64,000 nt of DNA. Source: Streptomyces marianii. GTDB lineage: Bacteria > Actinomycetota > Actinomycetes > Streptomycetales > Streptomycetaceae. The notes under the pieces are model-generated. The model saw nothing but the letters and a program-made list of their open reading frames with translations. It was not told the origin of the DNA and did no database searches. A program made the position numbers and the translations under genes. This document shows positions 25,201-32,700 of the stretch, one piece after another; the first letter of the stretch is position 1; every line of letters starts with the position of its first letter. The stretch covers positions 1,426,001 to 1,490,000 of the forward strand of contig NZ_VAWE01000001.1 in assembly GCF_005795905.1 (NCBI RefSeq), read 5' to 3'.

Positions 25201-26720
25201 AACCCCACCAAATGCCAAGCCAGCCGATTCGCCGACTCCTCCAACTCCCGATACGTCAGCGACCCACCCTCAAACACCACAGCCACCGCATCCGGCGACA
25301 ACACAGCACGCTCAGCCACCCACCCATGAACCGTGCCCTCCCACGCACCCACACCACCCACACCGGACCACTCACCCACCACCCGCTCCCACTCCCCCAC
25401 CGCAAACATGGGGAGCGCGGAGACGGGCCGGCCGGGGTCGTTCACGGCGGCGCCGAGCAGCGTGTTGAGGTGGTCGCCGAAGCGCGCGATGGTCGACGCG
25501 TCGAACAGCTCGCCGCTGTACTCGACGAGGGCCCGCAGTCCTCCCTCGTGCTCCTCGAACTCGATGGTGAGGTCGAACAGCGCGGTGTCCCGCTCCAGCG
25601 GGTATTCGCTGACGCGGACGTCGCCGAGGCCGGGGTGCATGCCGGGTGCGTTCTGGAGCACAACCATTGCCTGGACGAGTGGCGTGCGGCTGGTGTCGCG
25701 CTGCGGCTGCACGGCCTCCACCAGGCGCTCGAACGGCACGTCCTCGCGGGCGAACGCGTCGAGCACCGTCGACTTCACCTGTCCGAGGAGGGTGTCGAAG
25801 GACGCCTCGGGGTCGACTTCCGAGCGCAGCACGACCGTGTTGACCAGGAAGCCGACCAGCTGCTCCAGGCCCCCGCCGCTCCGGCCGGCGGACGCCGTGC
25901 CGACGGCGATGTCGCGCTGTCCGGTGTAGCGGGCGAAGACGGCCTTGACGGCCGCGGTCAGCGCCATGAAGAGGCTCGCGTCGTGAGCACTCGCCAGCTT
26001 CCTGAGACCCTCGACGGTGGCGGCCGGTACCTCGAAGCCGAGGACCGCGCCCTTGGACGAGCGCACCGCCGGGCGCGGCCGGTCGGTGGGCAGTTCGAGC
26101 GGTGTGATGCCGTCGAGGCGTTCACGCCACCAGTCGAGCTGCTCCTCCAGGAGGCCGCCGTCCTCCAGCCGCCCGCGCTGCCAGGCGGCGAAGTCCGGGT
26201 ACTGGACGGCCACGCGGGGCAGGGCGGACCCGCGGCCCTCGGCGCGGGCCGCGTACAGCTCGCCGAGCTCCCGGGAGGCGACGCCCATGGACCAGCCGTC
26301 GGTGACGATGTGATGCATCCCCAGGACGCAAACGTGTTCGTCCGAGCCGAGCCGGACCAGGAGTACGCGGACGAGTGGGCCGTTCCGCAGGTCGTACGGG
26401 CGGGCCAGTTCCTCCTGGGCGAGTGCGCGCAGCCGCTGCTCGCTCGTGGCCTCCCCGGCACGCCACTCGGGCTCCAGCACGGGGTGGACGATCTGTACGC
26501 CGCGGCCGTCGACCACGTCGAAGGTCGTACGCAGCGCCTCGTGGCGCGCCACCAGGTCGCCGACCGCAGCGCGGAGCGCGTCCGCGTCGAGGGGACCGGA
26601 CAGCCGCATGCCCACGGCGGAGTGGTATTCGGTGCCGCCCTCGTTGAAGTCCTCCAGGAACCACAGACGCTGCTGGCCGAAGGACATGGGCAGCAGGCCG
26701 TCGCGCGGCACGGCCGGGAT
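22218..26720 (-). other. NRPS module 6: C(LCL)-A(Thr-like)-T-E
   Basis: C6 starts at about 26700, A6 occupies about 25411-23830, T6 lies near 23700 and E6 fills the C-terminus from about 23530. By-eye alignment to the GrsA pocket positions gives D-F-W-S-V-G-M-V-H-K, close to the threonine code (DFWNIGMVHK). The E domain (TPIQRWFF; HHLVMDGVSW; EGHGREELFDD; NYLGQWD) should set the last residue to D, which is the configuration PBP-type cyclases require at the acyl donor. Confidence 0.8.
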
Positions 26721-29700
26721 CGCCGGGCCGTCGGCCGGCTCGTCCGGCACGACGGCGGCCGCGAGTTCGGCGACCGTCGGGGCCTCGAAGAGCAGCCGTG
26801 GCGAGAGACGCGTGCCGAGCGCTCGGCGTGCGTGGGAGGTGATCTGGATGGAGAGGATGGAGTCGCCGCCGAGTTCGAAGAAGTTGTCGTGGACACCGAC
26901 CCTCTCCGCTCCGAGGACGTCGGCCCAGATCGCGGCCAGTGCCTCTTCGGTGTCGTTGCGGGGCGCGGTGTACACGGTGCCGGGCCGCTGGGCCCGCACC
27001 TCCGGCTCCGGCAGCGAACGGCGGTCGACCTTGCCGCTCGGCGTCAACGGCAACCGCTCCAGCGCCACGAACACGGCAGGGACCATATAGTCGGGCAACA
27101 ACCCGGACAGGTGAGCACGCAACTCGACGACCGGCAGCTCACCATCGGCCACCACATAGGCGACCAGACGACGGTGACCGTCCGCACCCTCATGCGCGAC
27201 CACAACACACTCGCGCACCCGATCATGCCCCACGAGCACGGTCTCGATCTCACCGAGCTCGATACGGAAACCACGGACCTTCACCTGCTCATCCGCACGA
27301 CCCAGATACTCCAACGTGCCATCAGCCCGCCACCGGGCCACATCACCCGAGCGATACATCCGCTCCCCCGGCGCCCCGAACGAGCTGACCGGGAACCGCT
27401 CCGCCGTCAAACCCGGACGATGCAGATAACCACGGGCCACACCACCACCGGCGACATGGATCTCACCCGCCACCCCGACGGGCACCGGCTCACCCCGCTC
27501 ATCGAGCAGAAACACCCGATAACCCGGAAGCGGACGCCCCACCGGCAGACGCCCCCCGGCCGCCACATGCCCGGCACCGATCTCCTGGAACGTCACATGC
27601 ACCGTCGTCTCGGTGATGCCATACATGTTCACCAAACGCGTCCCGGCCGACGCATACCGCCCGAACCACCCCGACACATGCTTCGGCTCCAACGCCTCCC
27701 CACCGAACACCACCCACCGAAGATCCGGCAGAACCGGAGCCGACGACCCAGCCGCCTCCTCCACCAACTCCCGGAACATCGACGGCGTCTGACTCAGAAC
27801 CGTCACCCGCTCACGACGCAACAGATCCCACATCGCCTCGGGACTACGCGCAGTGTCACCACCCACCACGACCACACGCCCACCAGTCGCCAACGCACCC
27901 CACAACTCCCACACGGAGAAGTCGAACGCATACGAATGGAACACCGTCCACACATCGTCCACACCGAAGCCGTACAACGGCTGACAATTGGCCAGCAGAT
28001 GCAACACCGAACGATGCTCCACCGCAACACCCTTCGGACGACCCGTCGAACCCGACGTATAGATCACATACGCCAGATCCGAAGCCGACACCGACACCTC
28101 CGGAGCAGACACCGGAAGACCGGCAACAACCTCCCCCTCGGCATCCAGATCCACCACCCGCACACCCGCGACCGGCAAACCCGACCCCAAACCCCCATGG
28201 GTGACCAACAACCCGGCACCCGAGTCCTCCAACATGAACGCCAACCGCTCCGCCGGATACGCCGGATCCAACGGCACATACGCCGCACCCGACTTCAGAA
28301 TCCCAAGCAGACCCACAACCATCTGCAGACCCCGCTCCACCGACAACGCCACCAGACGCCCCGGACCAGCACCCAACCCCACCAAATGCCAAGCCAGCCG
28401 ATTCGCCGACTCCTCCAACTCCCGATACGTCAGCGACCCACCCTCAAACACCACAGCCACCGCATCCGGCGACAACACAGCACGCTCAGCCACCCACCCA
28501 TGAACCGTGCCCTCCCACGCACCCACACCACCCACACCGGACCACTCACCCACCACCCGCTCCCACTCCCCCACCGCAAACATGGAAACGGCCGACACCG
28601 GCTGCTCGGGTGCCTCGGCCATGCCGGTGAGCACGGCGTTCAGGTGCGCGGCGATGCGCTCGACGGTGGACGCGTCGAACAGCTCGGGGTCGTAGGCGAG
28701 GGCGTACGCGAGTTCCTCGCCGGCGTAGGCGACGAGGTTCAGGGGGAAGTTGGTGACGTCGGCGCCTTCGAGGCCGTGCAGACGGACGCCGTCGTCGGCG
28801 TGTCCGGTGTCCCCGTCGACGGGGAAGTTCTCGAAGGCGACCAGGCTGTCGAAGAGGTTGGTGCCGCGCTCGACGGGGCTCCAGCCCTGGATGCGGGGCA
28901 GCGGCACGTACTCGTACTGCCGTGCCTCGACCTGGGCCTGCTGCACGCGGGCGAGCCACTCGCCGACCGGCGCGTCACCGTCGATCCCGACGCGCACCGG
29001 GAGGGTGTTGATGAGCATGCCGACCATGGAGTCCCCGCCCGGCAGGTCGGCGGGGCGCCCGGAGACGGTGGCCCCGAACACGACGTCGTGTTCACCCGCG
29101 TACCGGGACAGCAGCAGGGCCCAGGCGCCCTGCACCACCGCGTTGACGGTCAGCCGATGGGCGCGGGCGAATCCGTAGAGCCGTCGCGAGGCATCGGCGG
29201 AGAGCCGGGTCACCAGCCGCTCGGCGGACTGCGCGCGGTGCGTGGCGGTGGGACGGCGGTCGTAGGGAAGCGCCGTCGGCTCGTCGAAACCGTCGAGCAG
29301 GGCGCGCCAGTACGCCTCCGCCTCGGTCAGGTCCTGTCGTTCCAGCCACTCCACGTAGGCGCTGAAGGGGCGCCGCGCGGGCAGGGCTGGCTGCTCGCCG
29401 GCGAGCACCGCCCGGTAGGCCGTGGTCAGCTCGTCGAGCATCTGGAAAGTGCTCCAGCCGTCCAGCACCACGTGGTGGGAGGTACGCACCACCCGAACGG
29501 AGGTGTCGGACGTACGGGCGATGGCGATCCGCATCAGCGGGGCGGCGGACAGATCGATGCCGCGTGCCCGGTCCTCCGCCAGGTGGCGCTCCAGCGCGCG
29601 GGCCTGCCCGTCGGCGGTCAGGTCGCGCCAGTCGAGGTGGACGACCGGCGGCTCGGCGTGTGTGCGCACCACCAGCAGCGGGCGGTCCACCTGCTCCCAC

Positions 29701-32700
29701 ACGACGGCGCCGCGCAGGATCTCCAGGTGGTCGGTGACGTGCTGCCACGCCCGTTCCAGGAGCTCCGGTTCCCTGACTCCGTCCAGGACGAAGCTCGTCT
29801 GCTCGAAGTAGGCGCCGGACCCGGGCTCGGCGAGGGTGTGGAAGAGCATGCCGCTCTGCATGGGCGTGAGCGGGTAGACGTCCTCGACGTCCCGGCCGTC
29901 ACCGGCGATCCGGTCCACCGCGGCCTGGTCCAGGCCGGCGAGCGGGAAGTCGGACGGCGTCGCACCACCGCTGGCCGGGTCCTGGCAGTGCTCCAACAGG
30001 GCGCGCAGCGCCGTCAGATGCTCGTGCGCCACCCGCTCCACGGTGGACCGGTCGAAGACCTCGCCGGAGAAGATCCATGTGAAGCCGAGGCTGCCGTCCT
30101 CCACCATGCCGACGACGTCGAGGAGGTACGGGCGGGGCTCGTCCGGGGCGTGGTCGTGGCCGAGGGCGGGGAGGCGGTCGCGGATCAGGCCGTCCCGGGT
30201 GGTGGTGCCGTCCCACTGGCCGAGGTAGTTGAAGCTGATCGGCGGCAGCCGGTCGTCGCGCAGCGCGTGGCCCGGGGTGCCGGCCGGGGAGAGGAACCGC
30301 AGGGCGTCGTAGCCGAGGCCGCGCCCAGGGACGGCACGCAGCTGCTCCTTGACGGACTTGACCGTCTCGCCCCAGGCCCGTCCGGCGGGGAGGGTGAGGG
30401 CGACCGGGAAGTGGGTGGTGTACCAGCCGACGGTGCGGGACAGGTCGAGGTCGTCGAAGATCTCCTCGCGGCCGTGTCCCTCCAGGCCGAGGACCAGGCG
30501 GTCAGCGCCGGTCCAGTCGGCGAGGGTGCGGCTGAGTGCGGTGACGAGGACGTCGTTGATCTGGGTGCGGTACACCGACGGGACGCGGTGGAGCAGCGCC
30601 GCGGTCTCCTCGTGGCCCAGGCGTACCTCGACGGTCTGCTCGGCGGCGGTGACGTTGCGGCCGGCCGGGTGGTCCACGGGGAGGGCCGGTGCGTTGTCGG
30701 GGTCGACGGAGCGCCAGTGGTCGACCTCGTGGTCGAGGCCGCCGTCGCGGACGTGCGCGGTGAGGTGCTGGGCCCACTGCTGGTAGCTGCTGGTCTTCGC
30801 ACCGAGGTCGGCGGGGCGGCCGTGGGCGAGCTGCTCGTAGGCGGTGGCCAGGTCCTCCAGGACGACGCGCCAGGACACCCCGTCCATGACGATGTGGTGG
30901 ACTGCCAGGAACAGGCGGGAGGTCTCGCCGTCGCCGAACCGGATGTGAACACCCTTGACCAGGGTTCCGGTGGACAGGTCGAGGGAGCGCTGGGCGTCCA
31001 GGGCTGCGTCGTTCAGGGCCCGGTCGACGTCTTCGGCGTCTGTGATGTCGCGGACGGTGAGGAGGCCGGTGGGCCGGTCGCCGTACTCCTGGATCCACTC
31101 GGTGCCCTGGCGGGTGTAGCGCATACGCAGGGCGTCGTGGTGGGTGACCACCGCGTCGAGCGCCCTCTCCAGCAGCGCGGTGTCCGTGCCGGGGGCGAGC
31201 CCGAGGTGCACCGACATCGCGTAGTGGTGGGGGTCGACGGTGTGTTCGGTGAAGAACCAGTTCTGGATCGGTGTCAGTTCGGCACGTCCCGAGACCTCCG
31301 CCGGTGCGGCGGCGGAGGGCCGCTCGGCAGTGTCCACGACTCCCGCGAGGGCGGCGATGCTCTGGTGGAGGAACAGCAGTTTCGAGGTGAGGTGGAGTCC
31401 GGCCCGGCGGGCACGGGAGACGACCTGGATGGACAGGATCGAGTCCCCGCCCAGGTCGAAGAAGTTGTCGTGGACACCGACCTTCTCCACCCCGAGGACG
31501 TCCGCCCAGACGGCGGCGAGGATCTCCTCCGTCCCGTCGCGCGGCGCGGTGTAATCCGAACCGGGCCCACCCGCCCGGACCTCGGGCTCGGGCAGGGCCC
31601 GCCGGTCCACCTTGCCGCTCGGAGTGAGCGGCAGCCCCTCCAGCGACACGAACAACGCGGGCACCATGTAGTCCGGCAGCGTGCCGGCGAGGTGGGAGCG
31701 CAGGTCGGAGGTCCGTGCCTCGGCCCCGGCGCCATCGGTCACAACGTACGCCACCAGGCGCCGCCGGCCGGAGTCCTCCTGCCGGGCCAGGACCACCGCG
31801 TCCCGCACGTCCGGGTGGGTGAGAAGGGCGCTCTCCACCTCGCCGAGCTCGATGCGGAAGCCGCGGATCTTCACCTGGTCGTCTGCACGACCCAGGAACT
31901 CCAGTTCCCCGCCGGCCGGCCTTCGGGCCCGGTCGCCGGTGCGGTACAGCCGGTCACCGGGCACGAAGGGGCTGTCGACGAACCGCTCGGCGGTCAGGTC
32001 GGGCCGCCCGTGGTAGCCGCGGGCGACGCCGTCGCCGCCGATCCAGATCTCGCCCGGCACGCCCGGCGGGACAAGGTTCATGTGCGTGTCCAGGACGTAG
32101 ACGCGGGTGTTGGGCAGCGGGCGGCCGATGGGCACGTACACGCTTCCGCCCAGGTTCTCCTCGTTCGGCACGAAGACGGTCGAGTCGATGGTGGCCTCGG
32201 TGCCGCCGTAGGCGTTGACGACGACGCAGTCGCGCCGGATCCGGCGCAGCAGCGTACGGCAGTCCTCGACACGCCAGCCCTCGGAGCCCACGGAGATCAG
32301 CCGCAGCGGCGGGAAGTCCTCGCCGCGGCGCTCGACTTCCTGCAGGACTGCGTTGAGCAGCGACGGGACGATCTCCAGGCCGGTGGCGCCGGTTTCGGCG
32401 ATCAGGTCGAGCAGCGCCGGGGGTTCCGTCGTGACGTCCTTCGACGCGATGATCAGCGCCCCGCCGAAAGGCAGGGAGCGGATGAGGTCGGCGAAGAAGA
32501 GGTCGACGGAGAGGCTGGACACCGACAGGAAGCGCGGCTTCAGGTCCTCGAGACCGTACCGCTCGTCCCAGGCGGCGAGGATGTGCCGAACGTTGCGGTG
32601 CTCGACGGCGACACCCTTGGGGTTGCCCGTGGAACCCGAGGTGTAGATGACGTACGCCAGGTCGTGCGGGGCGACGGTGGTCGACGGCGGGCTGACGGGC

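Noticed and set aside
24000..28560. A/C-rich repetitive plus-strand text resembling a tandem repeat or CRISPR-like array
   Set aside because: It is the complement of G/T-ending codons in the duplicated A domains. There is no regular repeat-spacer structure, and no CRISPR, rRNA or tRNA was seen anywhere in the window.
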